A DNA stretch of 64,000 nucleotides from an uncultured Pelagibacteraceae bacterium. Its GTDB lineage: Bacteria > Pseudomonadota > Alphaproteobacteria > Pelagibacterales > Pelagibacteraceae. Made by a program: the position numbers and the translations under genes. Within the stretch, counting starts at the first letter, position 1. Each line of letters begins with the position of its first letter. The notes below the pieces were generated by a model. The model made no database searches, had not been told where the DNA came from, and saw only the letters and a program-made list of their open reading frames with translations. Below are positions 19,804 to 29,464 of the stretch, in pieces. The DNA is taken from positions 1-64,000 of the forward strand of contig CACKBU010000003.1 of NCBI GenBank assembly GCA_902598485.1, written 5' to 3'.

Positions 19804-20955
19804 TTAGTCCCTATATATTATTTTTGACGCATCAAGGTCTTTAACAGACTTACAGCCCATTAAAATCATATTTCTTCTAATTTCTTTTTGCATATTTTCT
19901 AAAAGTCTTTCGACACCTTTTTGTCCGCCTGCGCCTAAACTAAAAAGAAATGCCTTTCCAAAACTACATGCTGTTGCTCCTGCTGCTAAAGCTTTAAGAA
20001 CATGTGTACCCCTTCTTACACCACCATCAAGAATAATTTCTAATTTATCACCAACTGCATCTGAAATTGCTTTAACTTGATCAAATGGAGATCTTGATCC
20101 ATCAAGTTGTCTTCCTCCATGATTTGAAATCATTATTGCTGTACAACCAATATCTATTGCTCTTTTGGCATCTTCTACTGACATTACACCTTTTAATGCC
20201 ATAGGCTTGTTCCATTTTTTTATGCAATATTCTGCATCTTTCCAATTCATTGCAGGATCATACTGTTCATTAATATAATCCATAACTGATTTTGCAATAT
20301 TGGTACCTTTATCAGTTTTGTTTTTTATGTTTGCTAATTCAAATTTTTTATTTGTAAAGTATTTGAAAACCCATCCTGGTCTCATTGCAAAACTCAATAA
20401 ACTATCCAAAGTAAATTTAGGTGGTGTCGTAAATCCAGTTCTATGATCTCTTTCTCTATTTCCAGCAACAAGTGTATCAACAGTAATACACATTCCGTCA
20501 AAATTAGCTCTACTGCATCTTTCAATCAAATCATCAGTAATTGATTTGTCTTTGTGGATATAAAGTTGAAAAAGTTTTGGCCCACTAGAAACATTTGCAA
20601 CCTCTTCAATTGAAAAAGATGCCATAGTAGACATACTGTAAATTGTATCAAACTTCTCTGCTGCTCTAGCAGAAGCCTTATCACCCTCAGGGTCATACAA
20701 ACTTTGCATTGCCGTAGGAGATAAAAATAGCGGCATACTAATTTTTCTACCAAAAACAGCAGTGGATAAATCTGGCTCACCAACACTATTAAGAATATTG
20801 GGAACTAAATCACAATCATTAAAAGCATCTGTATTACGATTTAAAGTTACTTCATCATCTGCTCCACCATCAATATAGTGAAAAATAGGAGCGGGTAATT
20901 TCTTTTTTGCTAATTTTCTAAAATCTTCAAAATTATAACAGTCATTGATATTCAT
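19804..20955 (-). CDS. lldD: FMN-dependent alpha-hydroxy acid dehydrogenase (L-lactate dehydrogenase-like)
   Basis: ISNHGGRQLDGSRSPFD, DGGVRRGTHVLKALAAGA motifs. Confidence 0.92.
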   Translation of the reverse strand: MNINDCYNFEDFRKLAKKKLPAPIFHYIDGGADDEVTLNRNTDAFNDCDLVPNILNSVGEPDLSTAVFGRKISMPLFLSPTAMQSLYDPEGDKASARAAEKFDTIYSMSTMASFSIEEVANVSSGPKLFQLYIHKDKSITDDLIERCSRANFDGMCITVDTLVAGNRERDHRTGFTTPPKFTLDSLLSFAMRPGWVFKYFTNKKFELANIKNKTDKGTNIAKSVMDYINEQYDPAMNWKDAEYCIKKWNKPMALKGVMSVEDAKRAIDIGCTAIMISNHGGRQLDGSRSPFDQVKAISDAVGDKLEIILDGGVRRGTHVLKALAAGATACSFGKAFLFSLGAGGQKGVERLLENMQKEIRRNMILMGCKSVKDLDASKIIYRD

Positions 20956-20967
20956 GATGTATCTTTA

Positions 20968-21483
20968 TTAAAAGTTTTTAAAGAAATTAAACATATAACT
21001 ATTTGCCCCAGGATTTTTATCTCCTAGACTTGCATTAGATATATGATTATAGGAAAAACCTAATTCACTTGTTTTTGACAGATCAAGTGAAATTTGTAAT
21101 TCACTTTTAAATTCTATCAAATGGCCTAAATCTTTACCATCTCCCTCATGATATATTCCAGGAGTAAAACTTGGTGTTAAATTTAATGCCCCTAATTTAT
21201 ACTGAGCTTGAACACCTGTATAAAAATATCCTGCATTATCAGCTGTAAATAAAAATCCAGTTATAGGAGAAAGATTTCCTAAAAAAGTATCTCTATTTAA
21301 ATTTTCATTTTGATGTTGAAAACCAATTAAAGCTGATCTTTTTCCATCATCGCTGAAATCAAACATTCCTGTGTAAACACTAAATTCTGTATTTTGATCT
21401 TTTAAAACTTTTTCCTCTGCAATCGAAGAAAATGCGAACGTGATCATTAAAAGATTGATTAAAAGTTTTTTTAAATTCATCAC
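20968..21483 (-). CDS. PagL-like lipid A 3-O-deacylase (acyloxyacyl hydrolase family)
   Basis: Signal peptide, beta-strand-rich, C-terminal GFSYNHISNASLGDKNPGANSYMF matches PagL-type His/Ser motif. Confidence 0.75.
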   Translation of the reverse strand: MMNLKKLLINLLMITFAFSSIAEEKVLKDQNTEFSVYTGMFDFSDDGKRSALIGFQHQNENLNRDTFLGNLSPITGFLFTADNAGYFYTGVQAQYKLGALNLTPSFTPGIYHEGDGKDLGHLIEFKSELQISLDLSKTSELGFSYNHISNASLGDKNPGANSYMFNFFKNF

Positions 21484-21491
21484 TAATTAAT

Positions 21492-21854
21492 TTATTTTTT
21501 AACTATAAAGCTTTTGTAGATTATTGCACCTCCGATTAAAAATATCAATATCGGCAATAACCAAAGAATATATGTGTTTTTATTTAAACCTGGATCGTAA
21601 AGTATCCATTCTCCATATTTAGTTTTAAAATATTCATAAATTTGATCTTCAGAAAGACCTTCTTGAAGCTTTTTATCAACTACAATTTTTAAACTGTTTG
21701 CAAATTCAGAGTCTGAGTCGTAAACAGATTGACCTTGACAAATAAGACATCGTAAATTTTTTGTTATTTTATTTCTTTTATCATTCTCCTCAGCATTAAT
21801 ACTACTTAAAGGGAATAACATTATAATAAATAAAAAAAATTTTAGATATTTCAT
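21492..21854 (-). CDS. ccmH: Cytochrome c maturation protein CcmH
   Basis: LRCLICQGQSVYDS motif. Confidence 0.95.
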   Translation of the reverse strand: MKYLKFFLFIIMLFPLSSINAEENDKRNKITKNLRCLICQGQSVYDSDSEFANSLKIVVDKKLQEGLSEDQIYEYFKTKYGEWILYDPGLNKNTYILWLLPILIFLIGGAIIYKSFIVKK

Positions 21855-22372
21855 TTTATAAATAAATTAATTTCATCAACTAATTCTTGGTTAAGAGGTC
21901 CAATATATTTTTTAATAATTTCATTATTATAAATTAAAAATGACTCAGGAACCCCATATGCTCCCCACTCAATTGCAATTGTACCATCTAAATCAATAAA
22001 GATTTCTTTATAAGGGTTTCCTAGTTCTTTTAAAAAATTTTCTGCATTTTTTAAATTATCTTTATAATTCATCCCAATAATATTTAATTTGTTCTCTAAA
22101 TTTAAATTCATCAAAAGAGGATGCTCTTGTCGACATGGTACACACCAGGATGACCAAATATTTAATAAATAAAACTTATCTAGCTCAAAGATACTTGACG
22201 ATTTTATATTTTCTTCAGAAAAAAATTCTTTAGTATTAAACACTGGTATCTCTTTTTTAGTATTAACTTCTGGAATATATATTTTTGAATCTTCTAAACC
22301 TTTGTAAAAAATAAAAAAAATTATTCCAAAAATAATAATAACTGAAAAAGGTAATATTTTATTTTTCATCAT
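21851..22372 (-). CDS. ccmG: Thiol:disulfide interchange protein CcmG/DsbE
   Basis: Thioredoxin-like WSSWCVPCRQEHPLL. Confidence 0.95.
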   Translation of the reverse strand: MMKNKILPFSVIIIFGIIFFIFYKGLEDSKIYIPEVNTKKEIPVFNTKEFFSEENIKSSSIFELDKFYLLNIWSSWCVPCRQEHPLLMNLNLENKLNIIGMNYKDNLKNAENFLKELGNPYKEIFIDLDGTIAIEWGAYGVPESFLIYNNEIIKKYIGPLNQELVDEINLFIK

Positions 22373-24240
22373 CTTTTTTGTAAAAAACTAACAATGCCAC
22401 CAAAAGATATTAAAATTACTGATAACCAGATCCATAACATAAATGGTTTAACTTGGTATCTTACATTGAAAAAATCTTGATTTTGAACCAGATTAATTAC
22501 AATAAATTTATCTGACATAAGTGTTGTTTTAATATCAGCTTCACTTGTAGCAATGACAGGTTGATTATAAATTCTCAGCTCTGGCGAAAATCTATCCTCT
22601 TCACCATTTAAATTACTTATAAAAAAATTCGCAACAATAGCATTATAATTTTTTTCTTTTTTCTGATCAACACTTTCAAAAACTATTTTAGTTTTCGAAT
22701 TTTCAAAAGTTTGACCAACCTTAAGATTTGTTATAATTTCACTTGCAAATAAATTATTAAATAAAATACTTAGGATTAATAAACTAAATCCAAAATGAGC
22801 AATATTTTGTGAAATATTTTTATATTTTTTTACAAAAAAATCTCGCAAGGTAATAAAGAATAAATAAAGCGCACTCGATATCAAAATTGTATTTATTAAA
22901 ATATTTTGATTAAAATTTTTTAATACTAAAAATGCTAATAAAATTGAGATAATCAAAAAAGAAATTAAATAAATCTTATCTTCTAGTTGAGATTTGATCC
23001 ATTTTAATTTTGGACCTATTGCCATCATAAGTAAAAATGGAATTAAAAATGGAATTATCAATTTATGATAAAATGGTGGTCCAACAGATATTTTTTGAGA
23101 AGAAATTACATCTAAAAAAATTGGATAAACAGTACCTATTAATACAACTGATAAAAAATACATCATGAACCAATTATTAATTAATATTGAAGTTTCTTTG
23201 CTCAACCAAAAAAAACTATGAGATTTTCTGTCATTATCTTTATGAAAAAAGAAAAAAATTAAAATAGATAAAAAAATCAAAATGAATAGAAAAACAAGAA
23301 TAAATAAACCTCTTTCAGGATCATTTGCAAATGTATGAACTGAATTTAAAATTCCCGATCTTACTAAAAATGTTCCACACATACTTAATGTAAATGTTGT
23401 AATAGAGAGAATTATTACCCATGAAGTTAAAATAGATTTTTTTTCTAATACTAAAATACAATGTAAAAGAGTGGTTAATGCAAGCCAAGGCATTAGAGAA
23501 ACATTCTCAACGGGATCCCAGAACCAAAAACCTCCCCAGCCCAATTCGTAATAAGCCCAAATTGATCCAAGCAATATTCCTAAAGTCAAAAATATCCATG
23601 AAATTAAAATCCATTTTTTTATATGGGATGCCCAACTAGTAGAAATAATTTTTAAACTTGTTGCTGCCAAAACAGATGAAAAAATAATTGAAGAACCAAC
23701 ATAGCCTAAATATAAAACAGGTGGATGAATTGCTAAAGCAGGGTCTTGTAAAATTGGGTTTAATCCAAGACCTTCGATAGGTATTGGAAAAATATAATTA
23801 AATGGATTTGATGTTTTGATTAAAAATAAAAAGAAACCAACTATTATTATTTGTTGAAAAACTAGAGTTAAAATTTTGTATTTTACTGGTTGATTTTTAG
23901 ACCTTACTAAAAATAAGAAAATAAATAAAGTTAAAACAAGTAACCATAATAATAAACTACCTTCATGATTTCCCCAAGTTCCACTTATTTTGTAAAATAA
24001 TGGTTTTGTAGTGTGAGAATTATTAAATACTGTTTCATTACTAAAATCTGAAACAATAAAAGAAAAAATCAAACACAAAAAACTTATGATAACAAAAAAT
24101 AATTGCAAAAATGTAAGTGATAATATTTTGGTATCTAATATGTTTGAATTATTAAAATTTTTATATGAAAAATAAAACAACGATAATCCAATTGTTAATC
24201 CTATTATTAATGAATAATATCCAACAAGACTATAGATCAA
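22369..24240 (-). CDS. ccmF: Heme lyase CcmF
   Basis: GTWGNHEGSLLLWLL, WGGFWFWDPVENVSLMPWL motif. Confidence 0.97.
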   Translation of the reverse strand: MIYSLVGYYSLIIGLTIGLSLFYFSYKNFNNSNILDTKILSLTFLQLFFVIISFLCLIFSFIVSDFSNETVFNNSHTTKPLFYKISGTWGNHEGSLLLWLLVLTLFIFLFLVRSKNQPVKYKILTLVFQQIIIVGFFLFLIKTSNPFNYIFPIPIEGLGLNPILQDPALAIHPPVLYLGYVGSSIIFSSVLAATSLKIISTSWASHIKKWILISWIFLTLGILLGSIWAYYELGWGGFWFWDPVENVSLMPWLALTTLLHCILVLEKKSILTSWVIILSITTFTLSMCGTFLVRSGILNSVHTFANDPERGLFILVFLFILIFLSILIFFFFHKDNDRKSHSFFWLSKETSILINNWFMMYFLSVVLIGTVYPIFLDVISSQKISVGPPFYHKLIIPFLIPFLLMMAIGPKLKWIKSQLEDKIYLISFLIISILLAFLVLKNFNQNILINTILISSALYLFFITLRDFFVKKYKNISQNIAHFGFSLLILSILFNNLFASEIITNLKVGQTFENSKTKIVFESVDQKKEKNYNAIVANFFISNLNGEEDRFSPELRIYNQPVIATSEADIKTTLMSDKFIVINLVQNQDFFNVRYQVKPFMLWIWLSVILISFGGIVSFLQKR

Positions 24241-24241
24241 T

Positions 24242-24661
24242 TTATCTTTCCCCTAACGCTTCTTTTACTTCTGGTGGCATATAATTTTCATCATGCTTTG
24301 CTAAAATTTTTGTTGCAGAGAAGAAGTTTCTATCTTTTAAAAAACCTTCTGCAACAACCCCTTTTCCTTCAGCAAATAAATTTGGTACTGCGCCCGAATA
24401 AGTAATATTTATTTCATTTTTAAAGTCAGTAATTATAAAGTTAACTTCATTTGAATTTATAGAAATAGAATTTTTTTTAACCATACCTCCAACTCTTATT
24501 TTGCTTTTATCTATTTCAGTAAGTGATTTTATTTCAGAAGGCGATTGAAAATATACAACATTTTCCTCTAATGATTTTAAAATCAAAAATATTGTTAAAA
24601 TTAAAGTAATTAAGATTAATACTACAAAAAGAAATCTTAATTTAACTTTTCGACCATACAT
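24242..24661 (-). CDS. ccmE: Heme chaperone CcmE
   Basis: VGGMVKKNS...; heme-binding [13 protein letters not shown]. Confidence 0.97.
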   Translation of the reverse strand: MYGRKVKLRFLFVVLILITLILTIFLILKSLEENVVYFQSPSEIKSLTEIDKSKIRVGGMVKKNSISINSNEVNFIITDFKNEINITYSGAVPNLFAEGKGVVAEGFLKDRNFFSATKILAKHDENYMPPEVKEALGER

Positions 24662-24671
24662 GGTTTAAAAG

Positions 24672-24899
24672 TTAATTATTTGTTACGTTTGCTAAAATTT
24701 CTTTATTTATTCTTTGTGATTTTGCAGAATTAGCTTGCTCAGTAGTAAGTGATCCAAATTTAGCAACAAATTTGTTTTGTTCTTTAACAAATTGCATTTT
24801 AGTTACCAAATATAAACCTAAGAAACTTAATAAGGTAAAGCTAAAAGCAGATAACACATACACTGCATATCCATTCATAAAAAGTAATTCATTTATCAT
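24672..24899 (-). CDS. ccmD: CcmD-like small membrane protein
   Basis: Single TM, position between ccmC and ccmE. Confidence 0.8.
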   Translation of the reverse strand: MINELLFMNGYAVYVLSAFSFTLLSFLGLYLVTKMQFVKEQNKFVAKFGSLTTEQANSAKSQRINKEILANVTNN

Positions 24900-25603
24900 A
24901 ATCTATCTAAACCTTTATTTTTAATTTTTATCAGTTCTGTATTATATTTCATTAAGAAAATTAACAATGAAAAAAGAGCAAATGCCGCAGTCATTATCAA
25001 TAATGGGTAAAGCATTGATGAATGAATTGAGCTTTTTGACAAAATATTAATAGATGCAGGTTGATGGAGTGTATTCCACCAATCAACTGAGTACTTTATA
25101 ATTGGCACATTAATAATTCCTAAAATAGTTATAAAAGTTGAAATCTTATAGACTTTTTCTTCCTTATCATAAATTCTCCATACAATTAAATACATTGCAT
25201 AGAACAAAGCTAATATTAGCATTGATGTAATTCTTGCATCCCAAGCCCACCATGTTCCCCAAGTTGGTTTTCCCCAAATTGATCCTGTAACTAAAGCAAT
25301 AATATTAAAAACAAATCCTGAAGGAGCTAAACTTTTAGAGATTAAAAAAAAGTTTTTGTTTCTAAATACAAAACCACAAATAGATAACAAAGTTATAGAA
25401 GAAAATATTCCAAGTGAAATCCAAGCGGCAGGAACATGAACATACATAATCCTAACTGCATCACTTTGTTTATAATCTTCAGGGGATAAAATTAATGCTT
25501 CAACTAAACCAACGCTCAATACAACAATAAACAAAAATAAAACGTACTTAGGTGCTTTTGACGTGATTTTGAAAATCTTGTTAGGTTCAAAAAGTTTAAA
25601 CAT
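24896..25603 (-). CDS. ccmC: Heme exporter CcmC
   Basis: WGTWWAWDARITSMLIL tryptophan-rich motif. Confidence 0.97.
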   Translation of the reverse strand: MFKLFEPNKIFKITSKAPKYVLFLFIVVLSVGLVEALILSPEDYKQSDAVRIMYVHVPAAWISLGIFSSITLLSICGFVFRNKNFFLISKSLAPSGFVFNIIALVTGSIWGKPTWGTWWAWDARITSMLILALFYAMYLIVWRIYDKEEKVYKISTFITILGIINVPIIKYSVDWWNTLHQPASINILSKSSIHSSMLYPLLIMTAAFALFSLLIFLMKYNTELIKIKNKGLDRL

Positions 25604-25644
25604 ATTTTAATTTAGAATTTTTTTTGGTGATTTCTATTATGAAA

Positions 25645-25722
25645 TAGTTTTCTGATCAAGAATGCAGAGGGGAGATAATAAGATTGAAATTAACGTTTAA
25701 CACTCTTGACCAGAAGATACTA
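25645..25722 (-). ncRNA. Candidate structured 5' UTR / RNA element upstream of ccmC
   Basis: Minus-strand arms CUGGUCAAGAGUG / CAUUCUUGAUCAG pair over 13 positions with two G-U wobbles, extended by UU/AA and UAGU/ACUA. Confidence 0.45.
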
Positions 25723-25782
25723 AAAATATAGCTAATTTGTATGGCCTAGATTTGAGCTAAATGTGGTTGAATGATGGTTGCC

Positions 25783-26103
25783 TTAATTAGAAAGCTTGAA
25801 ATAACTAGAGCCTTTTTTTCCTGAAAAAATTTCTTCAATTAAAGGGTGTTTTATTGGTTCATCAGAGTCATCCATCAGCAAATTTTGCTCAGAAACATAA
25901 GCTTCATAAGTTATCTCATCATTTTCTGCTAATAAGTGATAAAATGGTTGATCTTTTCTTGGTCTAACATTTTTTGGAATAGACTGATACCATTCTTCAG
26001 AATTATTAAATTCAAAATCAACATCGTAAATCACACCTCTAAATTCAAAGTGTTTATGCTTTACAATGTCTCCAATTGAAAACTTAGCTTTTTGAACTGG
26101 CAT
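25783..26103 (-). CDS. hspQ: Heat shock protein HspQ
   Basis: FSIGDIVKHKHFEFRGVIYDVDFEFNNSEEWY...QPFYHLLAEND. Confidence 0.92.
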   Translation of the reverse strand: MPVQKAKFSIGDIVKHKHFEFRGVIYDVDFEFNNSEEWYQSIPKNVRPRKDQPFYHLLAENDEITYEAYVSEQNLLMDDSDEPIKHPLIEEIFSGKKGSSYFKLSN

Positions 26104-26190
26104 TGATCTTAGTATGGGTATTTAGAAATAAAAATCAATGCTAAAAATATAAATGTTTTGTGATGTGGCAAATATGTTAATATCTTTTAA

Positions 26191-26742
26191 GTGAATAAAT
26201 CTTTTTTAAAATTTGTTACTGATTTCGGTCCTTTAGCAATATTTTTTTTCTATTATTACAATAGTGGTAAAAATTTATCTGTAGCAATACCTCCACTAAT
26301 AGTTGCAACTTTAGTTGCATTAGCAGTAGTTTGGTTTTTTGAAAAAAAAATTCCTCCAATGCCTTTGGTAAGTGGAATTTTAATTACTTTTTTTGGTGGA
26401 TTAACTATCTACTTTAATGATCCTATATTTATTTATGTAAAACCAACAATCATCAATATTATGTTTGCTCTTGCATTATTTTTTGGGAAATATTTTACCA
26501 ATGAACCTATTCTTAAAAAAATTATGGGTAAATCTATTCCTCTAACTGATATTGGATGGGAAATTCTTAATAAAAGATGGATGTATTTTTTCTTTGGCCT
26601 TGCTTTATTAAATGAAATTGTTTGGAGAACTCAAACAGAAGAATTTTGGGTTAATTTTAAAGTATGGGGAATGCTTCCAATAACAATAATTTTTACGGGG
26701 TTTCAGGTACCATTAATTAATAAATATAAGATTGATGCGTAG
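26191..26742 (+). CDS. Intracellular septation protein A / YciB family
   Basis: 183 aa membrane protein, FGPLAIFFFYYY, NEIVWRTQTEEFWVNFKVWG; starts with GTG. Confidence 0.9.
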   Translation: MNKSFLKFVTDFGPLAIFFFYYYNSGKNLSVAIPPLIVATLVALAVVWFFEKKIPPMPLVSGILITFFGGLTIYFNDPIFIYVKPTIINIMFALALFFGKYFTNEPILKKIMGKSIPLTDIGWEILNKRWMYFFFGLALLNEIVWRTQTEEFWVNFKVWGMLPITIIFTGFQVPLINKYKIDA

Positions 26743-27079
26743 TAATTTAAAATTAGTAGTAAATAATCCGCATAATAAAATAGAAGAAAAACATTTTTTT
26801 GAAAAAGATGAGCTAAAAATTATATTAGACTTGTATGCCAAGATGGTTTCTGAAGGTTCTTGGAAAGATTACGGTTTAAATATTTCAAGTAAGCAAGTGG
26901 GGTTTAGTGTTTTTAGAAATGCTACTGAAAATGCCCTTTATAAAATTTGCAAAAATTTTAGGCCTAAAAATAAAAATCTTAAATATTTGATTACTGATAC
27001 TAATGGTAAAATACTAAAAAATTCTTACGATCTTAGAGTTTTATTAAAAAATACCAACTGGAAGAAACTTCAAAAATAA
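26732..27079 (+). CDS. DUF2794-like conserved protein
   Basis: 115 aa, FFEKDELKIILDLYAKMVSEGSWKDYGLN typical of the alphaproteobacterial family. Confidence 0.75.
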   Translation: MMRSNLKLVVNNPHNKIEEKHFFEKDELKIILDLYAKMVSEGSWKDYGLNISSKQVGFSVFRNATENALYKICKNFRPKNKNLKYLITDTNGKILKNSYDLRVLLKNTNWKKLQK

Positions 27080-27081
27080 AT

Positions 27082-27843
27082 TTATCTTCTTTGCCCAAAT
27101 AATCTTAACAACATTATAAATAAATTGATAAAATCTAGATATAAAGTTAAAGCGCCCATCACAGCTTTCTTGCCCATTAACTCTCCTGAGTCTGAAGCGA
27201 CATACATATTTTTGATTTTTTGAGTGTCATAAGCTGTTAAACCAACAAATATTAAAACACCTAAAATTGAAATCACAAAATACATCATAGAAGATTTCAT
27301 AAAGATATTAACAATTGAAGCTATAATTATTCCAATTAAACCCATCATTAAAAAAGATCCAAACTTTGTAAGATCTCTTTTAGTTGTGTATCCATATATA
27401 CTCATCGCTCCAAATGTTGCAGATGTAATGAAGAAAACTCTAGTTACACTCATTCCAGTGTAAACTAATAATATTGAAGACAATGATAGACCCATCAAAG
27501 CTGCAAAAACCCAAAACGTAGTTTGTGCTTTTGATGCACTCATCTTATTAATTCCAAAACTCATGTAAAAAACGATACCTAGAGGTGCTAACATTACAAG
27601 CCATTTAAGACCTGATAAATAAATTGCATTTCCCATCTGCGTTAGACCAACGATTGAACCTGCATCATTAGTAACAACAGACATTTTAAATGTTAATAGT
27701 GCTACTATTCCAGTTAGCAATATACCTGTTGCCATGTAGTTATAAACTTTTAGCATGTAGGCTCTTAAGCCTTCATCCATTACAGCAGCTGTCTGTTGTG
27801 CTGCTTTCGCTCTATTTAGTATTCCGTTTTTATCAAATTCCAT
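27082..27843 (-). CDS. Bax inhibitor-1/YccA family membrane protein
   Basis: 253 aa 7TM, GLTAYDTQKIKNMY motif. Confidence 0.93.
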   Translation of the reverse strand: MEFDKNGILNRAKAAQQTAAVMDEGLRAYMLKVYNYMATGILLTGIVALLTFKMSVVTNDAGSIVGLTQMGNAIYLSGLKWLVMLAPLGIVFYMSFGINKMSASKAQTTFWVFAALMGLSLSSILLVYTGMSVTRVFFITSATFGAMSIYGYTTKRDLTKFGSFLMMGLIGIIIASIVNIFMKSSMMYFVISILGVLIFVGLTAYDTQKIKNMYVASDSGELMGKKAVMGALTLYLDFINLFIMLLRLFGQRR

Positions 27844-27922
27844 AATAAGTAATATATATATTCTTTTACTAATTATTCAAGATACCTTAAAAGATTAACA
27901 AAATTTTAACTTAATATTTCTA

Positions 27923-28957
27923 ATGAATTACAAAAATTTAGGTAATACCGATATTAAAGTGAGTACAATTTGTCTCGGTACTATGACGTGGGGAGAACAA
28001 AATACTGAGCTTGAAGCATTTGAACAAATGGATTTTGCTTTAGATCAAGGAGTAAACTTTTGGGACACTGCTGAATTATATGCAGTACCACCAAGAAAAG
28101 AAACCTATGGTGATACAGAGGAAATTATTGGAAACTGGTTTGAAAAAACTAAAAAAAGAGAGAAAGTCGTTCTTGCAACAAAAGTTGCTGGTCCAGCAAG
28201 AGATTATTTAAGAAATGGTGAAAATAGTTTTACAGGTCTGAACTTAGAAACTGCTTTAAATGACAGCCTTAAAAGACTTAAAACTGATTATATAGATTTA
28301 TATCAACTTCATTGGCCAGAAAGAAATGTAAATAATTTTGGAAGACTTGGTTATGTTCATAAAGAAAATGAATGGAATAAATTTGAAGATGTTCTTGCAG
28401 AGTTAAATAAATATATTGATCAGGGAAAAATAAGATACGTTGGTTTATCAAATGAGACCCCTTGGGGAGTTTTAAATTATCTTCAGTTATCCAAAGATAA
28501 AAAGTTACCAAGAATGATGTCAATCCAAAATCCTTATAGTTTATTAAATAGATCTTACGAAGTTGGACTAGCTGAGGTTTCAATAAGAGAAAAAATTGGC
28601 TGCTTAGCTTACTCACCACTTGCAAGTGGATATTTAAGTGGAAAGTATAGAAACAAGAATTTCCCCAAAGGATCAAGAATGGAGAGAGATTTCGATTTCT
28701 GGACAAGGTATAGAAAGCCAAATACTGAGGATGCCGTTGAACATTATTATAAAATTAGTGAAAAATTTGATCTAGATATGAGTCAAATGTCTATTAAATT
28801 TTGTGAAATCCAAGACTTTATGACCAGTGTAATAATTGGAGCAACTACAATGGAGCAGTTGAAAACAAATATAGAAAGTGTAAATGTAAACTTATCTAAT
28901 GATGTCATTAAAGAAATTAACCAAGTACAAACAATTTATCCAAATCCATGTCCATAA
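27923..28957 (+). CDS. Aldo/keto reductase (Tas-like)
   Basis: LGTMTWGEQNTE, WDTAELYAVPP, DYIDLYQLHWPER. Confidence 0.95.
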   Translation: MNYKNLGNTDIKVSTICLGTMTWGEQNTELEAFEQMDFALDQGVNFWDTAELYAVPPRKETYGDTEEIIGNWFEKTKKREKVVLATKVAGPARDYLRNGENSFTGLNLETALNDSLKRLKTDYIDLYQLHWPERNVNNFGRLGYVHKENEWNKFEDVLAELNKYIDQGKIRYVGLSNETPWGVLNYLQLSKDKKLPRMMSIQNPYSLLNRSYEVGLAEVSIREKIGCLAYSPLASGYLSGKYRNKNFPKGSRMERDFDFWTRYRKPNTEDAVEHYYKISEKFDLDMSQMSIKFCEIQDFMTSVIIGATTMEQLKTNIESVNVNLSNDVIKEINQVQTIYPNPCP

Positions 28958-29460
28958 TTAAAAAAATTACAATATTTTTAGGAATATTTTTTATAAGTGG
29001 TGTTGCTCAAGTTTCAGCTCAGGAAATTAAAAAAATTGGTAAATATAAAGATTGGGAAGCAATGGTCGTTATGGATGCTGACGGTAAAGTATGCTTTGCG
29101 CAATCTTTACCTATTTTGCAAGCACCCAAAACTAATAAAAGAGATGCAAAATTATTTGTAGCATTTAGACCAAACGACAATATAAAAAATGAAGTGAGTG
29201 TTACCCCAGGTTATGAATTCAACAAAAATAATTCTGTAACAGCTGCTTCAGGGAAGAATAAATTTAAATTTGATATTAAAGAACAAGGTTTTGCATGGAT
29301 TGCAGACAACAAAATCGAATTAAAAATGATTAAACAAATGAGAAAAGGATCTAGAATTATGATCACTGGATACAATCAACAAGGTTCTCAAACAATTGAT
29401 CATTACTCATTATTAGGATTTACTAAAGCTTATAACGCTTCAAGAAAAGCTTGTAGTTAA
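28948..29460 (+). CDS. Invasion-associated locus B (IalB) family protein
   Basis: Signal peptide; [18 protein letters not shown] typical of family. Confidence 0.75.
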   Translation: MSIIKKITIFLGIFFISGVAQVSAQEIKKIGKYKDWEAMVVMDADGKVCFAQSLPILQAPKTNKRDAKLFVAFRPNDNIKNEVSVTPGYEFNKNNSVTAASGKNKFKFDIKEQGFAWIADNKIELKMIKQMRKGSRIMITGYNQQGSQTIDHYSLLGFTKAYNASRKACS

Positions 29461-29464
29461 TTCA

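Noticed and set aside
20526-20786. 86-aa ORF inside lldD-like gene
   Set aside because: Same strand, different frame, inside a conserved domain.
28278-28721. 147-aa ORF antisense to aldo/keto reductase
   Set aside because: Long but an antisense shadow; composition not protein-like and no motif.
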